From assembly GCA_027592925.1 (NCBI GenBank), contig JAQCJO010000001.1, forward strand, positions 1-64,000: DNA of 64,000 nt, given 5' to 3'. Below are positions 34,933 through 43,689 of this stretch, piece by piece. Numbering within the stretch: position 1 is the stretch's first letter; every line of letters begins with the position of its first letter. The position numbers were made by a program, and so were the translations under genes. The stretch is from Actinomycetota bacterium. Its GTDB lineage: Bacteria > Actinomycetota > Acidimicrobiia > Acidimicrobiales > Ilumatobacteraceae. Under the pieces are notes generated by a model. It searched no databases. It was not told the origin of the DNA and was given only the letters and a program-made list of their open reading frames with translations.

Positions 34933-35775
34933 ATGAATGCCGACAGGTCAGAAGCAAAAACCGACTTTGACCCACTTTCTGTGCCTGTGCGCCCAGCCGC
35001 CACCGTGATGTTGGTGCGCGACCACCCAACAAATGGGCTTGAGGTTTTTATGTTGCAGCGCACTTTGCAAGCCGTGTTTGCAAAAGGCATGTATGTGTTT
35101 CCAGGTGGGCGGGTAGACGCTGTCGACAACGGGCACGAATTGGAATCGGTATGCGATGGGTTGAGCGATGTTGAAGCCAGTGCGTTACTTGGAGTGCCAG
35201 CGGGTGGGCTTGGTTTTTGGGTCGCTGCAATTCGCGAATGTTTTGAAGAGGCAGGTGTGTTGCTTGCACGATCACTTGAGAACAATGATGTTGTGCGGTT
35301 TGATGACGAAGACAAGATTGGTCGTTTTAATGTTGCACGGCACGCAGTGCATGATGGCATGTTGTCGCTCATTGAGTTGTGCGCGCAAGAAAACCTACGT
35401 TTAGTTACCGACAACATTCATTATGTGAGCCACTGGATCACGCCCGTTGGTGAGCCGCGCAGGTTTGATACGAGGTTTTTTATTGCGCGAGCACCAGATG
35501 CGCAAGAACCTTTGCACGATGACAATGAAACAATCGCAAGCCTCTGGGTTGCGCCGGCCGAGGCACTGGCAATGCACAAGCGCGGTGAGTTAGCGATGAT
35601 TCCACCAACCACAAGCAACCTTGAGTTTTTGGTGCCGCATGCAACCGCCGATCAGGCGTTGCAGGCCGCGAAGAAGATTGGTATGCCAATAACGATTTTG
35701 CCGCAACTAAAAACCAATGCAGATGGAAAAGTAATTGGCGTCTCGATGCCGGGCGACGCTGATTACGTTAATTAA
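34933..35775 (+). CDS. NUDIX hydrolase (NUDT19/coenzyme-A-diphosphatase-like)
   Basis: 280 residues. The NUDIX box is split: YVFPGGRVDAVDN gives the Gly end and, after an insertion of ~35 residues, AAIRECFEEAGVLL gives the catalytic helix (R-E-x-x-E-E-x-G). Such long insertions are seen in NUDT19-like proteins acting on CoA derivatives. The exact substrate is not inferable. ATG 34933 is chosen; an upstream TTG (34912) would lie in the selA start region. Confidence 0.85.
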   Translation: MNADRSEAKTDFDPLSVPVRPAATVMLVRDHPTNGLEVFMLQRTLQAVFAKGMYVFPGGRVDAVDNGHELESVCDGLSDVEASALLGVPAGGLGFWVAAIRECFEEAGVLLARSLENNDVVRFDDEDKIGRFNVARHAVHDGMLSLIELCAQENLRLVTDNIHYVSHWITPVGEPRRFDTRFFIARAPDAQEPLHDDNETIASLWVAPAEALAMHKRGELAMIPPTTSNLEFLVPHATADQALQAAKKIGMPITILPQLKTNADGKVIGVSMPGDADYVN

Positions 35776-35786
35776 GTTGATATGAA

Positions 35787-36989
35787 TTAATTGCGTTTAC
35801 TGATTGCAACCTGTACGGCTTCTGGGTCGCGCGCAGTGCATCCACCCATTTCAGTAACAGGAATTGTGGTGTTCATGATGTTGGCAGCAATCGCAAGAAA
35901 CGCCTGAGCCGCAGGACCAGTCGATGTCAACACAATTGGCTCACCGATGTCGCCACCGTTGGCAACTGCTGCTTCGATAGGAACTTGGCCCAACAACGCC
36001 GCACCGATTTCGTCGGCAAGTGCTTGGCCGCCGCCTGCACCAAAGAGTGGGTACGACTCGCCGTGTTCGCACGTGAACGCACTCATGTTTTCGATCACGC
36101 CAGCGACGCGCAGAAAACTTCGACGGGCCATGTCGGCAGCACGGATTGCAACTTTTTGCGCAGACACCGAAGGAGTAGTAACGATGATGAGATCTGTGCG
36201 TGGCAACATGCGAGCAAGACCCATCTGCACATCGCCGGTGCCAGGCGGCATGTCGATGAGCAGGTAATCGAGTTCGCCCCAGTGCACGTCGTTGAGAAAT
36301 TGTTCGACAGCTTTGGTGAGCATGAGCCCACGCCACATCAGCGCGGTGCTCTCGTCTTCAACAAGCATTCCTGTTGACACAACTTTAAGTAATCCTTCTC
36401 CGACCACTCGCTCGTTTGGAATCATGCGTGGCTTTTCGATACCTTCGATACGACGAGCTTCGAGGCGATCAGAAATACCGAGCATGCGGGGAATTGAAAA
36501 ACCCCAAATGTCAGCGTCGAGTACGCCAACGGTGTTGCCAACGCTTGCGAGTGCTGCAGCCAAGTTGACCGTGACCGAACTTTTGCCAACACCGCCCTTG
36601 CCGCTCGCAATTGCCAAGATGCGAGTGTTGAGAGGAATCTGTGTGTCGGGTGCTTGCTCGCGAGCATTCCAACGAGCGCGAGTCATTACGGCTGTGCGCT
36701 CATCGGCTGTCATCTCGCCCCAGTCAATGGTTACTTTTGTTACACCTGGGTGCGACTCAAGTCGTGATTCGATGTCTTTTTTGATCTGCACCCGAAGCGG
36801 GCAACCCTTGATGGTGAGTTTCATGGCGATCGCAACGACGCCTTCGGCAGAAATAGATGCGACTGCGGCCATGCCCAAGTCGACGATGTTGTCGCCCAAT
36901 TCGGGGTCCATGACCGCTTTCAGGCGCGAGGTGACTTCTGCAACGCTCGGCGGTGCTGCCCCCGTGGTCTGTGGCGTGTTGCCAGTCAT
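35787..36989 (-). CDS. Mrp/ApbC-type iron-sulfur cluster carrier ATPase
   Basis: 400 residues: an N-terminal DUF59/MIP18 domain (RLKAVMDPELGDNIVDLGM) and a MinD/Mrp P-loop domain with deviant Walker A GKGGVGKSS, the DADIWGFSIPRML switch region and DMPPGTGDVQ. The MIP18-Mrp fusion is the usual actinobacterial form. Carries [4Fe-4S] clusters to apoproteins; the IscA/ErpA-like gene next door, divergently placed, supports this. Confidence 0.92.
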   Translation of the reverse strand: MTGNTPQTTGAAPPSVAEVTSRLKAVMDPELGDNIVDLGMAAVASISAEGVVAIAMKLTIKGCPLRVQIKKDIESRLESHPGVTKVTIDWGEMTADERTAVMTRARWNAREQAPDTQIPLNTRILAIASGKGGVGKSSVTVNLAAALASVGNTVGVLDADIWGFSIPRMLGISDRLEARRIEGIEKPRMIPNERVVGEGLLKVVSTGMLVEDESTALMWRGLMLTKAVEQFLNDVHWGELDYLLIDMPPGTGDVQMGLARMLPRTDLIIVTTPSVSAQKVAIRAADMARRSFLRVAGVIENMSAFTCEHGESYPLFGAGGGQALADEIGAALLGQVPIEAAVANGGDIGEPIVLTSTGPAAQAFLAIAANIMNTTIPVTEMGGCTARDPEAVQVAISKRN

Positions 36990-37114
36990 GGCTTAAACCT
37001 ACCGTCAGGTTTGGAGCGATACCGAGCCATGACAGACAAGACAATGAACGGTAGTGTGATCTCGTCAGATTCATTAGTTTTTATAGTTGCAAATCAGAAG
37101 CGAGAGAGGCTCCC

Positions 37115-37435
37115 ATGATCACCGTTACCGAATCAGCCGCAAACAAGGTCAAGCAATTACTCGAAGCAGAAGGTGCAACCGATCTTGCACTTCGCGTTGC
37201 AGTTCGTCCAGGAGGTTGCTCTGGTTTTTCGTACGAGATGTTTTTTGATGGCGATGTTGCTGCCGATGACGAGACAGTGACATTCGGAGAGATTCGCGTG
37301 ATTGTCGATCCAGCTTCATCACAACTTCTTGTTGGTGCAAGCCTCGACTACCAAGATGGTTTGCAAGACGCTGGTTTCAAGATCAACAACCCGAACGCAA
37401 CTCGTTCATGTGGTTGTGGCAATAGCTTTTCCTGA
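37115..37435 (+). CDS. IscA/ErpA (HesB-like) iron-sulfur assembly protein
   Basis: 106 residues, A-type carrier. The three cluster Cys are present: GGCSGFSYEMFF and RSCGCGNSF at the C-terminus. ITVTESAANKVKQLL is the standard start. A GAGAGAGG site precedes the ATG. Likely delivers clusters to enzymes such as the respiratory and haem proteins. Confidence 0.94.
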   Translation: MITVTESAANKVKQLLEAEGATDLALRVAVRPGGCSGFSYEMFFDGDVAADDETVTFGEIRVIVDPASSQLLVGASLDYQDGLQDAGFKINNPNATRSCGCGNSFS

Positions 37436-37450
37436 TCTCGTTTTAGACCA

Positions 37451-38350
37451 TTAAAGGTTAAGCGCAGCAATTGCTGAACTGATTTCTTCTGCATCAAACA
37501 CTGCGTCAAATCGTTCAATTATTTTTCCGCTTGCATCAGTGATGTAGATTGCCGGCTCGTATTCCATCTTGAGCGCGACAACTGCTGGCGCAACAGTTGT
37601 TGCCTTGTCGTGGGTATAGATCTCGGCATGCAGAAATGTCATTGCATCACCAATTGATTTTCGCACATTGATGAGCGCTTCGAGCGCAGGAGCACATGTG
37701 CCGGTGCTGCAGTGTGCTGGGGTACCAACTAAATACGCAATCGGTTTCTTCAACGCAAGCGCTTCGTTCAGAGTGATGTTGTGAAACTCGCATGGCTCTG
37801 GTGTGCGAGTGCACACAGGCTCAACACCGCGATGATCATCAACCGTTGGTGTATCAAAACCAGGAAGTTGCGAACCAACGAGTGGAATCAACACTTCTGT
37901 CGCATTGAGCACTTGTATGGCTGCACCTTCTGCTGGCCCGCTGTCAACGATCAATGTGTAGATACCCGGTTTGTCGATATCGACGCGAAATGGCCAGTAG
38001 GGAATCGTGAGTCCGGTGTCGTGTCGGTCGGCCGACAACGACTCGGCAACAACTTCTTGTGTATCTGCATTGATGAGTTGCGCCGAGAGTGTGTTTGGCA
38101 ACTCAAATCCATTGTCTGTAGTGAGTAACCCTGCTTGGTTGGCAAGCGAGATAGGAAGGCGCACATTGCCCGGCACCAGCACTTGTGGGAAACGTTGCAC
38201 TAATTGAAGGTCGCCGAGTGCCGCAACTGACTCGGATGTTGTTGCTGTTGATTCGCTCGAACAACCGGCAAGTAACGAGCCGACACCGACTGTGCTCGTT
38301 GCGCCGATGACACCTAGTGATCCAGTAATAAATGTGCGCCTCGAAATCAT
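37451..38350 (-). CDS. Tat-exported lipoprotein with thioredoxin-like C-terminal domain
   Basis: 299 residues. A twin-Arg signal (SRRTFITGSLG) leads to a lipobox LLAGC at ~residue 30, so it is probably Tat-exported and lipid-anchored. The middle is a beta-rich Ig-like domain; the C-terminal half (KKPIAYLVGTPAHCSTGTCAPALEAL ... EPAIYITDASGKIIERFD) has a thioredoxin fold with Cys-x4-Cys instead of CxxC. A role in extracytoplasmic thiol or copper handling is possible. Not assigned to a named family. Confidence 0.75.
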   Translation of the reverse strand: MISRRTFITGSLGVIGATSTVGVGSLLAGCSSESTATTSESVAALGDLQLVQRFPQVLVPGNVRLPISLANQAGLLTTDNGFELPNTLSAQLINADTQEVVAESLSADRHDTGLTIPYWPFRVDIDKPGIYTLIVDSGPAEGAAIQVLNATEVLIPLVGSQLPGFDTPTVDDHRGVEPVCTRTPEPCEFHNITLNEALALKKPIAYLVGTPAHCSTGTCAPALEALINVRKSIGDAMTFLHAEIYTHDKATTVAPAVVALKMEYEPAIYITDASGKIIERFDAVFDAEEISSAIAALNL

Positions 38351-38372
38351 GACTCAATAGTACGATTGAAGT

Positions 38373-38831
38373 ATGGCCACAAACAAGAAAAAGACTGTGA
38401 AAAAAACTGCAAAGAAGTCTGCAAAAAAAGCTGCAAGGAAGACAACAAAAAAAGTTGTGAAGCAGACGGCAAAAAAAGTAGGCGCACCGCTTGGCCCATA
38501 TACGCCAGTGGTTCGTGCCGGTGATTGGGTGATTGTTTCTGGTCAACTTGGTGTGGTCGATGGCAAGATCGTCAAGGGCGGAGTTGCCGCTCAGACAGCA
38601 CAAGCCATCGTCAACCTCAAGTCGCAACTCGCGAGCGCCGGAGTGACAATTAATGACGTCAAAAAGACGCTGTGTTTTTTGACCGACATGGATACGTTCG
38701 GTACTTTCAACACCGCATATGTAGAAGGTTTTGTGACAAGCCGTCCTGCTCGCAGCACCATTGGTGTGGCGTCATTGCCATTTGGTGGAGCAGTAGAGAT
38801 TGAAGCCTGGGCTTTCAAGCCACTACGGTAA
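38373..38831 (+). CDS. RidA-family protein with Lys-rich histone-H1-like N-terminal tail
   Basis: 152 residues. The C-terminal ~115 form a RidA/YjgF trimer subunit (GPYTPVVRAGDWVIVSGQLG ... PARSTIGVASLPFGGAVEIEAWA, with the conserved Arg that binds the imine intermediate). The first 37 residues contain 15 Lys and 1 Arg in KK-x-x-KK spacing with Ala/Thr/Val, like H1 tails or the TopA tail. RidA removes reactive enamines/imines; the tail is not part of the usual protein and suggests nucleic-acid or membrane association. Confidence 0.88.
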   Translation: MATNKKKTVKKTAKKSAKKAARKTTKKVVKQTAKKVGAPLGPYTPVVRAGDWVIVSGQLGVVDGKIVKGGVAAQTAQAIVNLKSQLASAGVTINDVKKTLCFLTDMDTFGTFNTAYVEGFVTSRPARSTIGVASLPFGGAVEIEAWAFKPLR

Positions 38832-38836
38832 ATGAC

Positions 38837-38992
38837 ATGCCTGGCGCAATTATCATCATTCTTGCATTGCTCTCGTTTCCTATCGTTGTCGGGTTATCGA
38901 CTGCTGGAATCGCAGCATTGCTCGGCTATTTTCTGCAGCGTGAGGGCGACATTCGTAACGCCGGCAGCGAACTAGTTGAGTTGAACAACTGA
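38837..38992 (+). CDS. small single-pass membrane protein
   Basis: 51 residues: PGAIIIILALLSFPIVVGLS and the continuing AGIAALLGYFL hydrophobic span, then a polar tail (REGDIRNAGSELVELNN). It starts 5 bases after the RidA stop and ends within the start of the next gene (shared CTGA). The tight fit between two coding regions supports it as real. Function unknown. Confidence 0.65.
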   Translation: MPGAIIIILALLSFPIVVGLSTAGIAALLGYFLQREGDIRNAGSELVELNN

Positions 38993-40365
38993 ACTCAACA
39001 GCCGATCTCGTTGTTCGCAACGCAACACTCGTTGCAACCGTAGACAACGCTCGAAGAGAAATACCTGGCGGTTGGGTTGCAATCACCAACGGGTTAATTT
39101 CTGGTGTTGGAAGTGCTGGCACCGAGCCACAAGCAACTCGCGTCATTAATGCAACTGATTGTCTTGTTACACCTGGGCTCGTCAATACGCATCACCACAT
39201 GTTTCAAAACCTCACGCGGGCATTTCCACCCATGACCAATGCTGCGTTATTTGGTTGGTTGCAAACTTTGTACCCACTGTGGAGCACGCTCGACGAAGAA
39301 GCGGCCAATGTTTCGGCATGGGTGAGCCTTGCAGAGTTGGCACTGTCGGGTTGTACAACTTCGACCGATCACTTGTATGTGCATCCTGGGGGTGGTGGCG
39401 ACTTATTGTCAGCCGAGATCATGGCGGCAAAAGATTTGGGGATGCGCTTTCATCCAACGCGTGGCTCAATGTCGTTGTCGCAAAAAGATGGTGGCCTACC
39501 ACCAGACAATGTGGTGCAGGATCACGACGTTATTTTGGCCGAGTCGCAACGCGCAGTTGAACAGCACCATGATGCCTCGCACGGCGCGATGGTTCGTATT
39601 GCGCTCGCACCATGCTCGCCATTCAGCGTGACCAAGCAATTGATGACAGAGTCCGCTCAACTTGCCGAAAAACTTGATGTGCGCTTGCACACACACTTCG
39701 CTGAAAACTCCGAAGACGATGCATTTTCAGTAGCAACATTTGGTTGCCGACCAACTCAGTATTTAGAAGATGTGGGTTGGTGCACTGATCGCGCATGGGT
39801 TGCACATTGTGTGATGCCAAACCACGATGAAATTCAACAATTGGGCAAAGCCAAAATCGGTGTGGCACATTGCCCAAGCAGCAACATGATTTTGTCGTCG
39901 GGCATTGCGCCGGTTGTCGACTTGCGTGCAGCCGGTGTGCACGTTGGTCTTGGCGTAGACGGTTCGTCGTCTGCCGACTCGGCTTCAATGTGGCTCGAAG
40001 CCAGACAGGCAATGCTGTTGGCCAAGTTGAGCAACGGTGCGGCAGCAGGAACGGCTCGCATGTCGCTCGAGATTGCGACGCGAGGTGGTGCGGGTTGCCT
40101 TGGTCGTGTTGGTGAAATTGGCGAAATCAGTGTGGGTGCCGTTGGTGATCTTGCAATTTGGTCGTTGACTGGTGTTGCCTTTGCCGGCGCAGTTGCCGAC
40201 CCAATCGAAGCATGGTTGCGCTGTGGGCCTACTGGCGCCAAACACACCATCGTGCACGGCAAGTTGGTCGTGGACAACGGCCAAATTGTAAGCAACAAGG
40301 TTGACTCAATGTTGGCGACGCATCGCACAATTGCCAAGCGCATGCAAAATATTGCTCACAACTAA
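38989..40365 (+). CDS. 8-oxoguanine deaminase-like amidohydrolase, apparent CTG start
   Basis: 458 residues if begun at CTG 38989. TRZ/ATZ-type amidohydrolase: ADLVVRNATLVATVDN (beta domain), the metal motif NTHHHMFQNLTRAF (His68/His70), HLYVHP, LHTHFAEN, AHCVMPNHDEI and VGLGVDGSSSADS. NTHHHMFQNLTR followed by WLQTLYPLW is typical of 8-oxoguanine/guanine deaminases. No ATG, GTG or TTG lies in frame between the upstream stop (38977) and the HxH motif; the first ATG (39199) would cut the metal site. CTG 38989 overlaps the preceding stop as CTGA, mirroring the ATGA couplings elsewhere. Confidence 0.82.
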   Translation: MNSTADLVVRNATLVATVDNARREIPGGWVAITNGLISGVGSAGTEPQATRVINATDCLVTPGLVNTHHHMFQNLTRAFPPMTNAALFGWLQTLYPLWSTLDEEAANVSAWVSLAELALSGCTTSTDHLYVHPGGGGDLLSAEIMAAKDLGMRFHPTRGSMSLSQKDGGLPPDNVVQDHDVILAESQRAVEQHHDASHGAMVRIALAPCSPFSVTKQLMTESAQLAEKLDVRLHTHFAENSEDDAFSVATFGCRPTQYLEDVGWCTDRAWVAHCVMPNHDEIQQLGKAKIGVAHCPSSNMILSSGIAPVVDLRAAGVHVGLGVDGSSSADSASMWLEARQAMLLAKLSNGAAAGTARMSLEIATRGGAGCLGRVGEIGEISVGAVGDLAIWSLTGVAFAGAVADPIEAWLRCGPTGAKHTIVHGKLVVDNGQIVSNKVDSMLATHRTIAKRMQNIAHN

Positions 40366-40375
40366 GTGCTGTGAT

Positions 40376-41092
40376 TTAGGCAGACCACTTAGATTGTCCG
40401 AAGCGATATCCAACGCTGCGCACAGTCTGAATCAAGTTGGCGTGTTCTTCGCCAAGTTTTGCGCGCAAGCGACGAATGTGTACGTCTACAGTGCGTGCTC
40501 CACCGAAATACTCATAGCCCCATACTCGCGACAACAATGTTTCGCGCGAAAACACTTTGCCAGGGTTTTGTGCCAAAAACTTGAGCAACTCATATTCCAT
40601 GTAGGTCAAGTCGAGAGGTTGACCACCAAATGATGCTTGGTATGTCTCAAGGTTGAGAATCAGACCGCCGTATTCGACAAGCGATTCACGGATGCCACGA
40701 ATTTCGGTAAAGAACATGTGGCGCAGGCGCGACTCGAGTTCGCGTGGGTGAAACGGTGACAAGCAGAAGTCGTCAAACAAATCGTCGCGCATTTCGAGGT
40801 CGGCAAGCTGTGAGCCGTTGACGAGCACAAGCACATGTCCGACAGGGTTATCGTTTTTTCGTAGCGAGCGACAAAGAGCCCAACCAGCCTCGGGGTCATC
40901 ATCACACATCACCACTGCACCAGCCCAACCTTCAACGGGCTCGCTCTTTGCTGCGTCATCAGCCGATGAAACAGCCTTCCAGCGGTATCCCGCTAGGTCG
41001 AGTGTGCGCGCCAGATCAATGGACGGCGGGTTTGGAAACACGGCGATCATCTGACCGACAACGTTTTCGTTTGCAGAAGTGCGCGTGTTCAC
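40376..41092 (-). CDS. glnR: GlnR-type orphan OmpR-family nitrogen regulator
   Basis: 238 residues. The winged-helix half (LDLTYMEYELLKFLAQNPGK, VWGYEYFGGARTVDVHIRRLRAKLG, TVRSVGYRF) is very close to actinobacterial GlnR. The receiver half is degenerate: no clear phospho-Asp pocket or conserved Lys, as expected for GlnR, which works as a phosphorylation-independent dimer. GTG start overlaps the glnA stop (GTGA), so it is co-transcribed with GSI. A GlnR-like operator array lies at 43690-43727. Confidence 0.88.
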   Translation of the reverse strand: MNTRTSANENVVGQMIAVFPNPPSIDLARTLDLAGYRWKAVSSADDAAKSEPVEGWAGAVVMCDDDPEAGWALCRSLRKNDNPVGHVLVLVNGSQLADLEMRDDLFDDFCLSPFHPRELESRLRHMFFTEIRGIRESLVEYGGLILNLETYQASFGGQPLDLTYMEYELLKFLAQNPGKVFSRETLLSRVWGYEYFGGARTVDVHIRRLRAKLGEEHANLIQTVRSVGYRFGQSKWSA

Positions 41093-42426
41093 AGCGAGCG
41101 CAAGTAGCGACCAAGTTCGTATTGGCTGATATGAGTCTTATATGTGCGCCACTCTGCGCGCTTGTTGCGCAAGAACCACTCGAAGATGTGATCGCCGAGA
41201 GCTTCGGCAACAAGGCTTGAGTTTTCCATGACATGCAACGCTTCGTTGAGTGACTGCGGCAATTGATGGATGCTCATTTTCTCGAGCACGTCATTGTCCA
41301 TCTCGAACAAGTTGGCGTCGGCCTCAACTGGCAATTCGTAACCCTCTTGAATGCCACGCAATCCTGCAACCAAGATGACAGAGAACGCGAGGTATGGGTT
41401 GCACGCCGGGTCTGGTGATCGGTATTCGATGCGCGTTGCAGAGTCACTATTGCGCTTTGCGATTGGCACGCGGATCAGGCCGCTGCGATTGTTGCGCGCC
41501 CAGGAGATGTGAACGGGTGCTTCAAAGCCAGGAACAAGTCGCTTATACGAGTTGACCGTTTGGTTGGTGACCGCAGTTATTTCGGCGGCATGGCGTAACA
41601 AGCCGGCCATAAAGCATTTTGCAGTGTCGGACAAGTTGTATGCGTCGTTCTCATCATAAAACGCATTTTGTTCGCCCTTAAACAAAGAAAGATGGAGGTG
41701 CATGCCCGAGCCCTGGATGTTTTCGAGAGGCTTTGGCATAAACGTGGCATGCACGTTGTGCAGTGCTGCGATCTCTTTAACAACAAAACGAAATGTCATC
41801 ACGCTGTCGGCCATTGTCAGTGCGTCGGTGTGTCGCAAATCGATTTCGTGTTGGCTTGGCGCATCTTCGTGAAAGCTGTACTCGACAGGGATGCTCATGG
41901 TCTCGAGCGTGCGAATAGTTTCTTTGCGTAGCGAGCTTGGAATATCGGTTGAAGTGAGATCGAAAAAACCACCTTCGTCGAGCAAGACTGGCGTGTTCGT
42001 GCTATCTGGAGGCGCGAGATAAAAATATTCGATGTCGGGGGCAACGTAGAACGAATAGCCCTGGTCGCGAGCAAGACCAAGATTGCGCTTGAGTACTTGT
42101 CGTGGGTCGCCATCAAACGGTGTGCCGTCCAACTTGGCAATGTCACAAAACACTCGAGCCTCTGCGCCTTTTGCGTCGGCCCATGGAAGAACTTCAAATG
42201 TGTTGGCATCGGGGAGCGCAAGCACATCACTTTCTTGCACTCTGCTGTAACCATCGATTGATGATCCGTCAAACGACATTCCGTCGTTGAGAGCATTTTC
42301 CATTTCGGCAGGGCTGATTGCAAACGACTTGAGGTTGCCGAGCACGTCGGTAAACCACAATCTCACCAGGCGGATGCCGCGCTCTTCTACGGTTCGAAGG
42401 ACGTAATCCTTTTGCTGATCGTGCAT
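41089..42426 (-). CDS. glnA: glutamine synthetase type I-alpha
   Basis: 445 residues. Ammonia assimilation: glutamate + NH3 + ATP to glutamine. MSFDGSSIDGYSRVQESD, the ATP/metal block FMPKPLENIQGSGMHLHLSL and NRSGLIRVPIAKR are intact. The adenylylation loop of GSI-beta (N-L-Y-D-L-P-P-E) is replaced by MSIHQLPQSLNEAL, so control by adenylylation is not expected. ATG 42426 is preferred to GTG 42435 because GAGG stands eight bases upstream of it. Lies between GSII and glnR on one strand. Confidence 0.94.
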   Translation of the reverse strand: MHDQQKDYVLRTVEERGIRLVRLWFTDVLGNLKSFAISPAEMENALNDGMSFDGSSIDGYSRVQESDVLALPDANTFEVLPWADAKGAEARVFCDIAKLDGTPFDGDPRQVLKRNLGLARDQGYSFYVAPDIEYFYLAPPDSTNTPVLLDEGGFFDLTSTDIPSSLRKETIRTLETMSIPVEYSFHEDAPSQHEIDLRHTDALTMADSVMTFRFVVKEIAALHNVHATFMPKPLENIQGSGMHLHLSLFKGEQNAFYDENDAYNLSDTAKCFMAGLLRHAAEITAVTNQTVNSYKRLVPGFEAPVHISWARNNRSGLIRVPIAKRNSDSATRIEYRSPDPACNPYLAFSVILVAGLRGIQEGYELPVEADANLFEMDNDVLEKMSIHQLPQSLNEALHVMENSSLVAEALGDHIFEWFLRNKRAEWRTYKTHISQYELGRYLRSL

Positions 42427-42459
42427 GGAAGTCACCTCAACAGTGTGCCGTGAGAAATA

Positions 42460-42498
42460 TTCAACAGCACCGAGGACCGGATCCTCGGTGCTGTTGAA
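42460..42498 (-). terminator. strong hairpin between the two glutamine synthetase genes
   Basis: A perfect 17-base stem (arms 42460-42476 and 42482-42498) with a 5-base loop. On the minus strand it is followed by TATTTCTC, a modest U-run. It probably terminates or attenuates GSII transcripts before glnA-glnR. Confidence 0.7.
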
Positions 42499-42520
42499 AT
42501 CTGAATAACTACTACTACCG

Positions 42521-43615
42521 CTACTTCTTCTTGGATCCTTTGGCGCCTTTGGACTTCTTTGACGCTGGCTTGGTTGATTTCGCTTTTGCCTTCTTGGCTG
42601 CTGGGGCCTTTACGGCACCACAAACAGTTTCAAGAATCAGACGAGTCACCACGTATGGATCGACGTTGGCGTTTGGACGACGATCTTCGGCGTAGCCCTT
42701 TTTGTCACGAGCGACCTGCCAAGGAATACGTACGGATGCTCCACGATTGGAAACGCCGTATGTGAACTTGTTGTATGGAGCAGTCTCGTGTTTGCCAGTC
42801 AGTCGGCTCTCGATGTCGTGGCCGTAGTTGCTCACGTGTTCCATCACTTTGGTGCCGAGTGCTTTACAAGCGGCTTCAATAGCCGAGTAATCATTGCGCA
42901 TTGCCTTGGTCGAGAAGTTGGTGTGTGCACCAGCACCATTCCAGTCTCCCTTTTGTGGCTTGGCTGCATACGAGATCACTACGTCGTAATCTTCTGCAAT
43001 TCGGTCAAGCAACCAACGAGCAACATACATGTGATCGCTCACCGTGAGTGCGCTTGCTGCACCGATTTGAAACTCCCACTGACCTGGCATTACTTCCGCG
43101 TTTGTTCCCTCGATCATCAGGCCAGCATCCAAACATGCTTGCGTGTGCTCTTCAATAATTGGACGACCAATGACACGACCTGCACCTACGCCGCAGTAAT
43201 ACGGACCCTGTGGTCCTGGCTCGCCGGCCGACTCTGGAAAACCAAGTGGTCGACCATTCATACGCATCATCGTGTATTCCTGTTCGATGCCATAAATCAT
43301 TCCGTGGCTTGCATACTTTGATGCAGCCGCTGCACATGTTGCACGTGTGTTTGTTGGGTGTGGCTTGCCGGTAGTTGCAACCAACACTTCACACAACACC
43401 AAAATATTGTTACCGCCGCGCAAAGGGTCTGGACATGTGAACACTGGGTTCAACACGCAGTCAGATGCATCACCTGTTGCTTGTTCGGTTGACGAGCCAT
43501 CGAAGCCCCAGATCGGTGCAACTTTGACGCCGTTCTTAATAATCTTTGTTTTTGATCGAAGCATCGGTGTTGGTTGATGACCATCGATCCAGATGTATTC
43601 CGCCTGATATGGCAT
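42521..43615 (-). CDS. glutamine synthetase type II (eukaryote-like) with Lys-rich tail
   Basis: 364 residues. GSII family: YQAEYIWIDG, KVAPIWGFDGSSTEQA, GIEQEYTMM, GVGAGRVIGRPIIEEH, NAEVMPGQWEFQIG, GAGAHTNFSTKAMR. Comparable to Streptomyces/Frankia GlnII. The last ~31 residues after the catalytic domain are Lys/Ala/Ser-rich (AAKKAKAKSTKPASKKSKG...), which is unusual for a synthetase. ATG 43615 has GGAAGGAC upstream; the frame to 43696 runs into the operator region. Transcribed ahead of glnA-glnR, separated by a hairpin. Confidence 0.93.
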   Translation of the reverse strand: MPYQAEYIWIDGHQPTPMLRSKTKIIKNGVKVAPIWGFDGSSTEQATGDASDCVLNPVFTCPDPLRGGNNILVLCEVLVATTGKPHPTNTRATCAAAASKYASHGMIYGIEQEYTMMRMNGRPLGFPESAGEPGPQGPYYCGVGAGRVIGRPIIEEHTQACLDAGLMIEGTNAEVMPGQWEFQIGAASALTVSDHMYVARWLLDRIAEDYDVVISYAAKPQKGDWNGAGAHTNFSTKAMRNDYSAIEAACKALGTKVMEHVSNYGHDIESRLTGKHETAPYNKFTYGVSNRGASVRIPWQVARDKKGYAEDRRPNANVDPYVVTRLILETVCGAVKAPAAKKAKAKSTKPASKKSKGAKGSKKK

Positions 43616-43689
43616 TGCATGTCCTTCCGGTTGGGAGAACGGGATTGTGAATTCCGTCCTCAGGTACATCTCTAGTCTCGCAAAATGCC

